Part shown: in pieces, positions 1-9,876 of the stretch
Layout of the letters: each line of letters starts with the position of its first letter
Position numbering within the stretch: position 1 is the first letter of the stretch
From: Nodularia sp. NIES-3585
GTDB taxonomy: Bacteria; Cyanobacteriota; Cyanobacteriia; Cyanobacteriales; Nostocaceae
Direction of reading: 5' to 3'
Length of the DNA: 64,000 nt
Assembly (NCBI RefSeq): GCF_002218065.1
Contig: NZ_BDUB01000001.1
Location: 1,555,852 to 1,619,851, forward strand
Made by a program: the position numbers and the translations under genes
Notes under the pieces: model-generated
Databases searched by the model: none
What the model was told of the DNA's origin: nothing
What the model saw: the letters and a program-made list of their open reading frames with translations, nothing else

Positions 1-194
<194 letters not shown>

Positions 195-385
195 CTATGG
201 TGTTGCTTTGAACCCACTTTTAATCTTATGCCAAAGATCGGCGAATCCACTACCCTCTGTTGAGAAAGATTGACTCAGATTAGCGGAAGCATTTTATAAA
301 AAACACTTATCCTTTGGGAAAGCGGGTTCGCCAAGATGCAGTGTTGTGCGGGATGCAGAAGCCAACGGGATCAGAGCAGACTGAA

Positions 386-517
386 CTATAGCGCACCAGC
401 AGCAAAGGTCTTTATAGAGGCATCGGACACAGCAGCTGGCTCTGGAGACAAATTAATGACTCCCAAGCCGACTGCGATTGGCAGCGCTATCCAACCCAAT
501 TTGCGAAGTGCAGTCAT
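386..517 (-). CDS. possible 43-residue membrane or secreted peptide
   Basis: A short ATG-started frame (MTALRKLGWIALPIAVGLGV...) has a purine-rich GAAGGG six bases upstream. A hydrophobic segment at about residues 8-24 follows two basic residues, which would fit a single membrane helix or signal peptide. It is read toward the edge sbtB copy. I do not recognise the family. It may be a real small protein, the start of a decayed gene, or chance. Confidence 0.25.
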   Translation of the reverse strand: MTALRKLGWIALPIAVGLGVINLSPEPAAVSDASIKTFAAGAL

Positions 518-590
518 AGAAAACCCTTCTTAATAACAAAAACCTATAGAGAAAATTCTCCGATCGCAATTTACTATTGACCAGATATAT

Positions 591-622
591 ATAAGTTTTC
601 TGAAAGTAAAAGGAAAACTTAT
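591..622. repeat. perfect 10-bp inverted repeat upstream of sbtA
   Basis: ATAAGTTTTC (591-600) and GAAAACTTAT (613-622) are exact reverse complements separated by 12 bases. They lie about 300 bp before sbtA in gene-free DNA. This could be an operator, or the end of a transcript running from the left. There is no clear U-tract. Confidence 0.5.
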
Positions 623-769
623 GATTTGAATTTGAAATTACTTAGCAGATTCATGTATGGCGATCGCAAATTTGTGCAGATTTAAGGATAGACTTAAGCA
701 CATAGAAATTTTGTTCTTAATAGGTCTTGGTCTAGGAATTACTTCGGGAAAGCGACACCTTCGAGCCCA

Positions 770-794
770 GTTCAGAGAGTGACCACCTCTGAAC
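770..794. promoter_or_regulatory. hairpin in the sbtA 5' region
   Basis: GTTCAGAG (770-777) and CTCTGAAC (787-794) form a perfect 8-bp stem with a 9-nt loop, about 125 bases before the sbtA start. If transcription starts upstream it would sit in the leader RNA. The rest of 518-917 shows nothing else recognisable; it is AT-rich and holds no gene apart from the small frame at 386-517. Confidence 0.35.
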
Positions 795-917
795 ACCCTG
801 TCGGCGGGTATTCGCGTAACACCTGTCCTGTAGGGATGAAGCGCTTTATCCTTACTTTTTAAAGCTCACTTATCACAAGAATCGCTCTTCGTTTAGAGGA
901 GCCGGAAGGAGGTATTC

Positions 918-2481
<1,564 letters not shown>

Positions 2482-2500
2482 ATCGAAAGGACGCAGACCT

Positions 2501-2529
2501 AAAAAGCCGGGGCATGACCCCGGCTTTTT
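2501..2529 (+). terminator. rho-independent terminator after sbtAB
   Basis: AAAAAGCCGGGG and CCCCGGCTTTTT are exact reverse complements around a short CATGA-type loop, ending in a T run. It is symmetric and could work on both strands. It separates sbtB from the truncated second sbtA. Confidence 0.9.
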
Positions 2530-2543
2530 AGTAGCCGTATTTC

Positions 2544-3425
2544 TTGCCTGCGGGACTTGGGTCTCATTTGCAGTCCCTTACGCTCGGCTTTCTGATTGGG
2601 TTCATCGGGCGGTACACGTTGTGCATGCTGCCGAACGTCAAAACCGAGGATGGCATTGCGACCGCGGGCTTGTTCGGTGCCGTGAGTGGCTCTACCCTCG
2701 CTGCCGCCTTGACGCTACTGGAAACGCAAGGCATCCCATACGAGCCTTGGGCTGCCGCACTCTATCCCTTCATGGACATCCCAGCGCTCGTGACGGCGAT
2801 CGTCTTGGCCAGCATTTATACCAGCAAGCGGCGCGGTACCGCAGACGAGTATCTCAGCAAGGAGGAGTATCCCAGCAAGCAGGGCATTACCGCACGCGGG
2901 TATCCCAGCAAAGAGCAAGAGCGGGTCAAAATATGGCCCATTGTGAAGGAAAGCCTCCAGGGATCTGCCCTATCGGCACTGCTGCTCGGCCTTGCTCTAG
3001 GCCTGCTAACCCAGCCGGAAAGTGTCTATAAAAGCTTCTACGATCCTCTCTTCCGCGGCCTGCTTTCGGTTCTGATGCTGATAATGGGTATGGAAGCCGC
3101 TGCAAGGCTTAAAGAGCTGCGCCAAGTGGCCCAGTGGTACGCCGTATATGCCTTTGTCGCGCCGCTGCTGCATGGGTTGATCGCCTTCGGTTTCGGCATG
3201 ATCGCCCACTACACCACGCAATTCAGCCTTGGCGGTGTTGTGATCCTGGCTGTCATCGCCGCCTCCAGTTCAGACATCTCAGGTCCGCCTACTTTACGAG
3301 CCGGTATCCCGTCGGCCAATCCCTCCGCCTACATCGGCGCGTCCACAGCTGTCGGCACGCCAGTTGCGCTTGCCTTGGGAATACCGATCTACATCGGACT
3401 CGCCCAGGCGCTGATGGGCGGCTGA
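2544..3425 (+). pseudogene. second sbtA copy with 60-residue internal deletion
   Basis: This is a close paralogue of the SbtA at 918-2051 and colinear with it to the C-terminus (GLAQALMGG). After LQSLTLGFLIG, however, it jumps directly to FIGRYTL. In the intact copy those points are separated by residues 26-85, so 180 bp are missing in frame, removing about two or three membrane helices of the first half. The first ~14 codons are also replaced. Only a TTG (2544) is available as start, with no ribosome site, and it sits 14 bases after the sbtAB terminator. The central loop keeps YLSKEEYPSKQ-type repeats. The reading frame is otherwise intact, so the damage is recent or the product is retained. 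Transport activity is unlikely. Confidence 0.8.
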
Positions 3426-3482
3426 TCCCGGTGCGGTCGCGGCAAACCGCTATTAATGCTTTACAGCGTTGTTGATGACCGC

Positions 3483-3516
3483 AGTGGGGAGTGGGGAGTG
3501 GGGAGTGGGGAGTAGG
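3483..3516. repeat. 7-bp tandem repeat (AGTGGGG type)
   Basis: Four perfect copies of AGTGGGG followed by AGTAGGG lie between the truncated sbtA and the LivG gene. This heptamer type is common in cyanobacterial genomes, and further arrays occur at 14126-14159 and 21973-22002. The rest of 3426-3664 shows no gene. Confidence 0.9.
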
Positions 3517-3664
3517 GTAAAAACCTTTGGGTGTCTAACTTTTATGATCAGTTTATGTCCTAACGTCCTTGGCGGTTGCTATATATCGCCATGCTGTTAA
3601 ATTTTTATAGGACTTTAGACAAGGCTTAAACCAAGAATCACTAAGGCTTTAGCCCCGTGAGGTT

Positions 3665-4447
3665 TTATATTCCTAAATAAGCTTCTAAGACTTGGGTATT
3701 GGTTTGAATTTCTGCGGGTGTTCCTTCAGCTAAATTCTGACCCTCAGCCATGACCCAAACGCGATCGCACAAAGACATGATCACATCCATGTTATGTTCA
3801 ATAATCAGGAAGGTCATACCGTCTTGGCGGTTCCATTTGAGGATGCGATCGCATATATCATCAATCAATCTTGGATTCACCCCGGCGGCTGGTTCATCTA
3901 ATAAAATCAACTTGGGATTGGTCATTAACGCCCGTCCCATTTCCAATAACTTGCGTTGTCCACCAGACAAACCCCCAGCATATTCCTGTGCCTTTTGCGC
4001 CAATCCCACAGATTCTAACAAAGACATTGCTTGTTCTTTGAGTTGTTTTTCTTCCTTAGCAACAATGTGGGGTTTTAACTGCACTTGCCAAAAATTTTCG
4101 CCCGTTTGTTTTTGCGCCGCCAGCAGCATATTATCTAACACCGACAATCGCGAGAGAGTCCGCGCCACCTGAAAGGTGCGTACTAATCCTTGCTGGGCAA
4201 TTTGATACGATTGTAACTGCTGAATTGGTTCCCCGTCGAAAATCACTCGTCCCTGATCTGGGCGAATGAAATTTGAGAGGAGGTTAAACAAAGTAGTTTT
4301 ACCAGCACCGTTGGGGCCAATCAAGCCAGTAATACTACCTTTATTCACCTCAATTGTGGCATCCTTGACTGCTTTAATGCCGCCAAAGCTTTTACAAAGT
4401 CCAGTAGCGGCTAACAATGGAAGTTGGGGTGATTGATTATTTACCAT
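3665..4447 (-). CDS. LivG/NatA-type amino-acid ABC transporter ATPase
   Basis: This 260-residue cytoplasmic ATPase belongs to the branched-chain/neutral amino-acid (HAAT) uptake family. Visible motifs are Walker A GPNGAGKTT (about 42-50), signature LSGGQRKLLEMGRAL, Walker B LILLDEPAAG and a switch His in LIIEHNMD. It lies downstream of the LivM-like permease on the same strand, separated by a 230-bp gap that carries a mobile-looking repeat. In Nostoc such subunits form the Nat amino-acid permeases, whose genes are scattered. The binding protein and the other subunits are not in this window, so the exact system is not assignable. Confidence 0.88.
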   Translation of the reverse strand: MVNNQSPQLPLLAATGLCKSFGGIKAVKDATIEVNKGSITGLIGPNGAGKTTLFNLLSNFIRPDQGRVIFDGEPIQQLQSYQIAQQGLVRTFQVARTLSRLSVLDNMLLAAQKQTGENFWQVQLKPHIVAKEEKQLKEQAMSLLESVGLAQKAQEYAGGLSGGQRKLLEMGRALMTNPKLILLDEPAAGVNPRLIDDICDRILKWNRQDGMTFLIIEHNMDVIMSLCDRVWVMAEGQNLAEGTPAEIQTNTQVLEAYLGI

Positions 4448-4465
4448 AAAAATTTATTTTTACTT

Positions 4466-4646
4466 AGAGGATGTGTTAAAAGTTTTGGGCGACTAGAAGT
4501 CGCTACTACACAAACAAAGTCCAGCGACCTGGACTAATGAAGAATTAAGGTTTTTAACCCGCGCGGGCGGCCTTCCCTACGGGAAGACGCTTCGAGTCAT
4601 GTCTGTATAGCCGCGACTTCTAGTCGCCAGGGCTAGTAATAAATTA
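4466..4646 (-). mobile_element. dispersed palindromic element, copy 1
   Basis: This 181-bp segment carries two copies of the palindrome GCGACTAGAAGTCGC (4489-4503; reverse form 4613-4627). Read on the minus strand it matches the element at 40356-40600 over several blocks: TAATTTATTACTAGCCC, the GCGCGGGTTAAAAACCTTAA block, a CATTAGTCCAGGTCG block, and an end resembling TTTTAACACATCCTCT. The opposite terminal repeat is missing. It has no coding capacity and lies between livG and livM genes. Confidence 0.6.
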
Positions 4647-4678
4647 CTAATGACCAATGACTAATGACCAATGACTAA
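4646..4678. repeat. 14-bp tandem repeat
   Basis: ACTAATGACCAATG occurs twice in tandem, followed by a partial third unit (ACTAATT) that abuts the stop codon of the LivM gene. Similar short runs (ACTAATGACCAATAA) occur at about 55710. Confidence 0.8.
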
Positions 4679-5815
4679 TTACTTACCAAGGGTGAGTTCC
4701 TCCTTTTTGCCTAAAATACCTTGAGGTCGCCAAATCATCAGAATCATCAAAATTAGACCGATAACCATGATGCGAAATGCACCTAATTGGTCAGAAGATA
4801 AATTTGTAAAGATTTTCGGTAAAAATTCTCTGGTTGCAGCATCGTAAGTAAAGAAAATTACCGCGCCTAAGATTGTGCCAATATTATTCCCAGAACCACC
4901 TAAAATCACCATAATCCAAGCATCAAAGGTGAGTTGTGGTTGGAAATTATCCGGGTAAATGGCGCTAAGTTGCCAAGCGAAGAAAGCGCCAGCCATACCG
5001 GCGATCGCACCGCCTAACATCAGTGATTGTACTTTATACCAAAAAACGTTTTTACCCATAGCTCTAGGGACTTCTTCATCCTCACGGATAGCTTTTAGCA
5101 CACGTCCCCAAGGCGATCGCACCAAAATTTCCAACCGCCAGAAAACAATTGCTAATACCAACAACGCCAACAGCATCAAACCTGCGGCGGGTTTGTAATC
5201 ATACAAGCCAATCACACCAGAAATATAAATTGCTGCTGTTAATAAAGCGAAGATCATTCCGACTCCTAAGCGCGAAACTAATTCTTGCTTGTTACTGACT
5301 CTTTTACTCCCATCAGCCAACAGAGACTTTTGGGCGGTACGAATCCATCGCCACAATGCAAACAAAGTGATCACAGCCAACAGTGTCAGCAATCCCATCA
5401 TCACCAGTCTGACAAACAAATTGGGGGCTGTGGATAAAGGTATCGGATAACTTTGAACACCAAACGCCCCAGATATCCAGGTATCTTTCACTGGTAATTC
5501 TTGATTGTTCACCACCAAACGAATTAATTCGCCTACCCCAATGGTGACAATAGCCAGATAATCTTCCCTTAAGCGCAGAGTTGCAAAACCAATAATTAAA
5601 CCCAACAAGGCTGCTACTATTGACCCAATAACTGCTGACAGCAGTAGGGGAACTCCCTGAAAGCTTAACAATACAGTGGTATAAGCGCCCAGAGTCATAA
5701 AAGCAATATGACCAAAGTTAATTAACCCAGTATAGCCCCACTGCAAATTCAGTCCTAAACTAAACAGGGCGAAGATTGTAGTAGAAATTGCTAAAAAGAT
5801 GAGATATTCAGCCAT
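4679..5815 (-). CDS. LivM-type amino-acid ABC transporter permease
   Basis: A 378-residue integral membrane protein of the HAAT-family permease type (LivM/NatC-like). Family features are the N-terminal GLNLQWGYTGLINFGHIAFMTLGAY and the cytoplasmic coupling segment LEILVRSPWGRVLKAIREDEEVPRAMG. Around 8-9 hydrophobic helices are visible. A hydrophilic insert at about 155-175 (KSLLADGSKRVSNKQEL) lengthens it relative to bacterial LivM. It forms the channel for amino-acid uptake powered by LivG/LivF ATPases; the LivG-like ATPase lies just downstream. The substrate cannot be deduced. Confidence 0.87.
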   Translation of the reverse strand: MAEYLIFLAISTTIFALFSLGLNLQWGYTGLINFGHIAFMTLGAYTTVLLSFQGVPLLLSAVIGSIVAALLGLIIGFATLRLREDYLAIVTIGVGELIRLVVNNQELPVKDTWISGAFGVQSYPIPLSTAPNLFVRLVMMGLLTLLAVITLFALWRWIRTAQKSLLADGSKRVSNKQELVSRLGVGMIFALLTAAIYISGVIGLYDYKPAAGLMLLALLVLAIVFWRLEILVRSPWGRVLKAIREDEEVPRAMGKNVFWYKVQSLMLGGAIAGMAGAFFAWQLSAIYPDNFQPQLTFDAWIMVILGGSGNNIGTILGAVIFFTYDAATREFLPKIFTNLSSDQLGAFRIMVIGLILMILMIWRPQGILGKKEELTLGK

Positions 5816-5980
5816 ACTAATTTAATTCAAATATGCTTTATCCATAACCTTTGTAAAGCAGTTCCACCGAACTGCTCTACATTTTTTTACCCCAAGCTTC
5901 AGAATCATCTTATCCTGTGGTTAAGCATTGTTGATTTTTGGGAACAATACTTTTGTGTTTTGGGTAATTTTATCGCTATT

Positions 5981-6178
5981 ATGAACTTACTGAGAATTAG
6001 AATTCATCACTTAATCGAGCAATTAGGTGACGAAGAATTGCAAAGTGCCTGGGATACTCTCCATGCTTTGCATTGTGACTCTTATATGTCGCAAGCGATA
6101 CAACAAGCCAAGCAATTGCAGCAACCGTGGGATATTTTAACCCATGAAGAAGCGAGGCGAATGTTAGTGTATTTTTAA
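5981..6178 (+). CDS. small antitoxin-like protein
   Basis: A 65-residue, mostly helical acidic/polar protein (MNLLRIRIHHLIEQLGDEELQSAWDTL...). The opening helix followed by LGDEELQSAWDTL resembles small cyanobacterial antitoxins that precede RelE/ParE toxins. The gene for a RelE/ParE-size basic protein starts about 60 bp downstream on the same strand. I see no good ribosome site. The ATG at 5981 is preferred over the TTG at 5960 as the first ATG. The assignment rests mainly on context. Confidence 0.45.
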   Translation: MNLLRIRIHHLIEQLGDEELQSAWDTLHALHCDSYMSQAIQQAKQLQQPWDILTHEEARRMLVYF

Positions 6179-6238
6179 ATTAGACGCGCTTTCGAGCTAA
6201 TGTCAGAACACCTAAAGTTTTGTTAAGGAAACAGAAGA

Positions 6239-6496
6239 GTGAGTTTGGAAGTGCGCTACGCCAGGTCTTTTTTAGTAGACCTGAAGAATTTAGAACCGGT
6301 CGTCTACCAACGGGTATACGATTTTGTCTTTTTCGAGTTTACTGAAAATATGCCTCTGCATAGTCTCCCAGAACTGCGGTGTCTTGATGATGAGGGCATT
6401 TTTCACCGTTTCACGATTGATAATTATCTAGTTGGGATTGAAATTAGGGGTGAAATTGTCAAATTCCTACGTGTCATACCTATGCCGGATGTTTAA
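6239..6496 (+). CDS. RelE/ParE-like toxin
   Basis: This 85-residue protein opens with LEVRYARSFLVDLKNL and ends with VGIEIRGEIVKFLRVIPMPDV. That is the RelE/ParE fold pattern: a beta strand, a helix pair, then strands with a conserved Arg close to the C-terminus. RelE types cleave mRNA on the ribosome and ParE types inhibit gyrase; the sequence alone does not separate them. It starts at GTG with AAGGA nine bases upstream. It probably forms a toxin-antitoxin pair with the preceding gene. Confidence 0.6.
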   Translation: MSLEVRYARSFLVDLKNLEPVVYQRVYDFVFFEFTENMPLHSLPELRCLDDEGIFHRFTIDNYLVGIEIRGEIVKFLRVIPMPDV

Positions 6497-6640
6497 ATTG
6501 AGTGGTAAATGTTAAATTATGAGCGAGTGTGTGGCTGATGCTCAATACCCAACACTTAAAACTGTATAAGGCTAGGCAGGGATGGCTGTAAGCTTACATT
6601 AAACTTGTTTTTGAAGCAATACTTTATTTGAGATTTCCCT

Positions 6641-8227
6641 ATGGATGCAAAGGCACTTTGGCAACGATACCAAAACTGGTTATATTTCCACGAGGGATTA
6701 GGACTTTACCTTGATGTGAGTCGGATGGGTTTTGATCACGCTTTCGTGGAATCGTTGCAGCCGAAGTTTGACAAAGCGTTTGCGGATATGGCGGAATTAG
6801 AAAAGGGTGCGATCGCGAATCCTGACGAAGGCCGCATGGTGGGACATTACTGGCTGCGAAATCCTGATTTAGCACCTACTCCAGAACTGACACAAGAGAT
6901 AGTCCAAACTCTAGAACAAATCGAAGCCTTTGCAGAAAAAGTTCACACTGGTGCGATTCATGCACCTAAAGCCAGCCGCTTTACGGATATAATATCCATT
7001 GGTATTGGTGGTTCTGCACTAGGTCCAGAATTTGTAGCAGAAGCCCTCAGTCCTGATTTCCCTTCTCTAAAAATTCACTTTATCGATAATAGTGACCCCG
7101 CAGGAATTGACCGCATTCTCAATCAACTGGGAAACACTCTCTCCAGCACATTGGTTTTAGTGATCTCCAAATCTGGAGGAACGCCAGAACCCCGCAATGG
7201 CATGATTGAAGTTAAAGCAGCCTTCGCTAGTAAGAATTTAGACTTTGCTAAACAAGCTGTAGCCATTACCAGCGTTGATAGCAACTTGGATAAAGTCGCC
7301 CAAAAAGAAGGCTGGCTGGCGAGATTTCCCATGTATGACTGGGTGGGAGGACGCACTTCAGAATTATCTGCTGTGGGTTTAGTACCAGCCGCATTACAAG
7401 GAATTGACATTCGCGCCATGATTGAGGGTGCGAAAGAAATGGATGATGCTACCCGCGTCCCCAATTTGGAAAATAACCCAGCTGCTTTGTTAGCTTTGGC
7501 TTGGTATTTTTCCGGTAATGGCAAAGGTGAAAAAGATATGGTCGTCCTACCTTACAAGGACAGCTTGCTGTTGTTTAGTCGGTATTTACAACAGTTAGTC
7601 ATGGAATCTTTAGGTAAAGAAAAAGACCTAGATGGCAAGACTGTTTATCAAGGTATCGCCGTTTACGGTAACAAAGGTTCCACAGACCAACACGCTTACG
7701 TGCAGCAATTACGTGAGGGTATCCCAAATTTCTTTGCTACTTTCATTGAAGTTTTAGAAGACCGTGAGGGTAAATCTTTAGAAATCGAACCTGGAGTAAC
7801 TTCAGGCGATTTTCTGTCTGGTTTTCTTTTAGGAACTCGACAAGCGCTTTACGAAAATCAGCGCGATTCGATTACAGTGACTATTCCCCAAGTCAACCCT
7901 AAAACAGTGGGTGCGTTAATTGCTTTGTATGAACGCGCTGTGGGTTTATACGCTAGCTTGGTGAATGTCAACGCCTACCATCAGCCTGGGGTAGAAGCTG
8001 GTAAAAAAGCGGCTGCGGTAATTCTGGAGTTGCAATCAAAGGTAGTGGCTGTATTGCAAAAGGAAAAAACCGCCCTTTCTCTGGAAGAAGTCGCCCAAAA
8101 AGCGGGTGCTGCTGAGGAAGTTGAGGCAATTTACAAGATTTTGCGGCATTTACACGCTAATGGTCGCGGTGTGGTGTTACAAGGTGAACTGGGTAAACCC
8201 GGTAGTTTGAAGGTTTCTGCGGGTTAA
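6641..8227 (+). CDS. pgi: glucose-6-phosphate isomerase
   Basis: This 528-residue cytosolic enzyme interconverts glucose-6-phosphate and fructose-6-phosphate in glycolysis, the oxidative pentose phosphate route and glycogen turnover. Visible family signatures are [15 protein letters not shown] (about 115-129), [13 protein letters not shown], the [13 protein letters not shown] motif and a C-terminal [12 protein letters not shown] block carrying the family lysine. Length is normal for cyanobacterial Pgi. It stands alone and is followed 20 bases downstream by a strong palindrome that may end its transcript. Confidence 0.97.
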   Translation: MDAKALWQRYQNWLYFHEGLGLYLDVSRMGFDHAFVESLQPKFDKAFADMAELEKGAIANPDEGRMVGHYWLRNPDLAPTPELTQEIVQTLEQIEAFAEKVHTGAIHAPKASRFTDIISIGIGGSALGPEFVAEALSPDFPSLKIHFIDNSDPAGIDRILNQLGNTLSSTLVLVISKSGGTPEPRNGMIEVKAAFASKNLDFAKQAVAITSVDSNLDKVAQKEGWLARFPMYDWVGGRTSELSAVGLVPAALQGIDIRAMIEGAKEMDDATRVPNLENNPAALLALAWYFSGNGKGEKDMVVLPYKDSLLLFSRYLQQLVMESLGKEKDLDGKTVYQGIAVYGNKGSTDQHAYVQQLREGIPNFFATFIEVLEDREGKSLEIEPGVTSGDFLSGFLLGTRQALYENQRDSITVTIPQVNPKTVGALIALYERAVGLYASLVNVNAYHQPGVEAGKKAAAVILELQSKVVAVLQKEKTALSLEEVAQKAGAAEEVEAIYKILRHLHANGRGVVLQGELGKPGSLKVSAG

Positions 8228-8246
8228 TAGATTTTAGCCCAAGTTT

Positions 8247-8280
8247 GTAGGGTGGGTTAGCGATCGCGTAACCCACCATT
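8247..8280. repeat. 34-bp hairpin repeat, copy 1 (after pgi)
   Basis: Arms GGTGGGTTA (8251-8259) and TAACCCACC (8269-8277) surround a 9-nt HIP1-like core (GCGATCGCG). The whole 34 bp from GTAG to CATT recurs as an exact reverse complement at 33984-34017, downstream of the peroxiredoxin gene. Its position after pgi suggests a role in transcript ending or mRNA stability, but there is no T-tract. Confidence 0.85.
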
Positions 8281-8394
8281 ATCTATTAAATTTAGAATAA
8301 AAAATATGAATGTTTCGCGCAAAGGCGCAAAGTCGCAAAGGAAGAAATACTGTTAAATTGAGTTAATACAGTCTTAATCATGAGGGTTAATAAT

Positions 8395-8712
8395 GTGACG
8401 CAATCAACGCCGAAACGAACCTTAAGGCGAGGAAGAATTTTTCCTGAACTGACTTCAACACCAGAGGAACGGGCTAGGCGTAAAGCTGAAGATGAAGTAG
8501 TTTATCGCCGTTGTCGTGCCATATTTGAGCGGGTGCGTCCTGATTTAATTTCAGAACACTATGGCTGGTATATTTCTGTAGAGCCGGATAGTGGTGATTA
8601 TTTCGTTGATGAAGATAAAGAACAAGCTCATAAAAAAGCCTTGCAAAAGTACCCAGATGCCATACATTACGTTTTTGGTCTGAATGAAACTGGAACAACT
8701 GGCACAATATGA
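8395..8712 (+). CDS. hypothetical protein, first copy of tandem pair
   Basis: A charged protein of about 105 residues with SerThrPro- and Arg-rich N-terminus, then ERARRKAEDEVVYRRCRAIFERVRPDL and HYGWYISVEPDSGDYFVDEDKEQAHKKALQKYPD. This last part resembles small cyanobacterial proteins often found beside retropepsin-like proteases; I cannot name the family securely. I prefer the GTG at 8395 because GAGGG lies eight bases upstream; an in-frame ATG at 8380 would add five residues. It overlaps the following frame by ATGA, a translational-coupling arrangement. About 85% of residues match the second copy at 8873-9190. Confidence 0.7.
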   Translation: MTQSTPKRTLRRGRIFPELTSTPEERARRKAEDEVVYRRCRAIFERVRPDLISEHYGWYISVEPDSGDYFVDEDKEQAHKKALQKYPDAIHYVFGLNETGTTGTI

Positions 8713-8813
8713 TTCAGGGTATTTTCGGCAGTAGTGGGCAACTTTTTTTTGAAATTGATTTGATTTCTTCTGATGGATTAAATCTACTATTTGTTTGCAA
8801 ACTTCTGTATTAA
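8709..8813 (+). pseudogene. decayed aspartyl-protease-like gene
   Basis: The first 27 codons (MIQGIFGSSGQLFFEIDLISSDGLNL) match the start of the intact gene at 9187-9549. The frame then diverges and stops after 34 residues, before the DTG active-site motif. It begins in an ATGA overlap with the gene before it, as the intact copy does, so the whole two-gene unit was duplicated and this protease copy lost its remainder by deletion. Confidence 0.8.
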
Positions 8814-8872
8814 TAAAGATGTCATTGGCGTAAAATTGAGTTAATGCAGTCTTGATCATGAGGGTTAATAAT

Positions 8873-9190
8873 GTGACTCAATCAACGCCGAAACGATCCG
8901 CAAGGCGAGGAAGAATTTTTCCTGAACTGACTTCAACACCAGAGGAACGGGCTAGACGTAAAGCTGAAGATGAAGTATTTTATCGCCGTTGTCGCGCCAT
9001 ATTTGAGCGGGTGCGTCCTGATTTAATTTCAGAACACTATGGATGGTATATTGCTGTAGAGCCGGATAGTGGTGATTATTTCATTGATGAAGATAAAGAA
9101 GTAGCTAGTCAGAAAGCCCATGAGAAGCACCCAAATGCTGTACATTGTATGTTCTGCCTGAATGAAACTGGAGCTACTGGCAGAATATGA
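8873..9190 (+). CDS. hypothetical protein, second copy of tandem pair
   Basis: Paralogue of 8395-8712, 478 bp further on, with the same leader including the GAGGG-N8-GTG start; an ATG at 8858 is the alternative. Changes cluster in the N-terminal basic segment and in the DEDKEVASQKAHEKHPNAVHCMFC tail. It overlaps by ATGA the intact protease-like gene, so the two products are probably made together. The function is unknown. Confidence 0.7.
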   Translation: MTQSTPKRSARRGRIFPELTSTPEERARRKAEDEVFYRRCRAIFERVRPDLISEHYGWYIAVEPDSGDYFIDEDKEVASQKAHEKHPNAVHCMFCLNETGATGRI

Positions 9191-9549
9191 TTCAGGGTAT
9201 TTTTGGGAATGAGGGGCAGCTATTTTTTGAAATTGAATTTATTAATGGTGATGGATTAAATTTGCCTGTGGATGCCCTTTTAGATACGGGTTTCACAGGT
9301 TTTATGGCAATTAATGAACAAGATTTAGATGGTCTTGATTGGCTATTTGTACGCCAAGAAATTCTGCGAACTGCACAAGGAGAAACAAATTTTAATATAT
9401 ATTTAGGTAAGGTTTTATTGGATGGACAGGAGTATGAAATTCCTGTTTGTGCAGGGGATGAAATAACAGAGATATTATTAGGTTCAGAGTGGCTGAAAAT
9501 TTTGCCGTTGGTGGTGAATTTTCAGGCTGGTATTTTGAATTTGGGTTAG
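9187..9549 (+). CDS. retropepsin-like aspartyl protease family protein
   Basis: A 120-residue protein with the clan AA single-domain pattern: strand-rich N-terminus, DALLDTGFTGFM carrying the catalytic D-T-G (about 32-34), and a late hydrophobic-hydrophobic-Gly motif (ILLGSEWL). Retropepsin folds act as dimers. It is coupled by ATGA overlap to the preceding small protein, which may be its partner or substrate. Proteolytic activity is inferred from the motif only. Confidence 0.75.
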   Translation: MIQGIFGNEGQLFFEIEFINGDGLNLPVDALLDTGFTGFMAINEQDLDGLDWLFVRQEILRTAQGETNFNIYLGKVLLDGQEYEIPVCAGDEITEILLGSEWLKILPLVVNFQAGILNLG

Positions 9550-9876
9550 GATTTAACTAACTGCAGAGGCGCAGAGAACGCAGAGGTAAGAGAATTGTGT
9601 TATTGGGGGTTAGTTGGTAAGTCGCGTAAAAAGTAAAAGCGATCGCTCTTCCAATCTTTTCCTTTTTCTCTTCCTAAATAGCCTGTGAGGGCTAAAGTAA
9701 TTTTGTTAACAAACGTATCCTTGCTGCTTGTACTGAATATCACAACATACGAATTACGTACGTAAGAAAGCATAGTAGATAAAAGAGATACTTTTTAAAC
9801 TAAAGCCTGCTACTGTTACTGACTTGTATTAGCTACTATAAGTAAAGTAGTTTTACATCTGAAGGCTTGAGCTAAA
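9550..9876. other. intergenic region upstream of helicase-nuclease gene
   Basis: No gene was seen. It contains a short GCAGAGGCGCAGAGAACGCAGAGG repeat-like run at the left, a HIP1 octamer, and a perfect 12-bp palindrome TTACGTACGTAA at 9754-9765, about 110 bp before the next start. The palindrome could be an operator for the helicase gene. Confidence 0.5.

Noticed and set aside
3483..3516. CRISPR-like array from the AGTGGGG repeats
   Set aside because: Units are 7 bp with no spacers; the same applies at 14126 and 21973.
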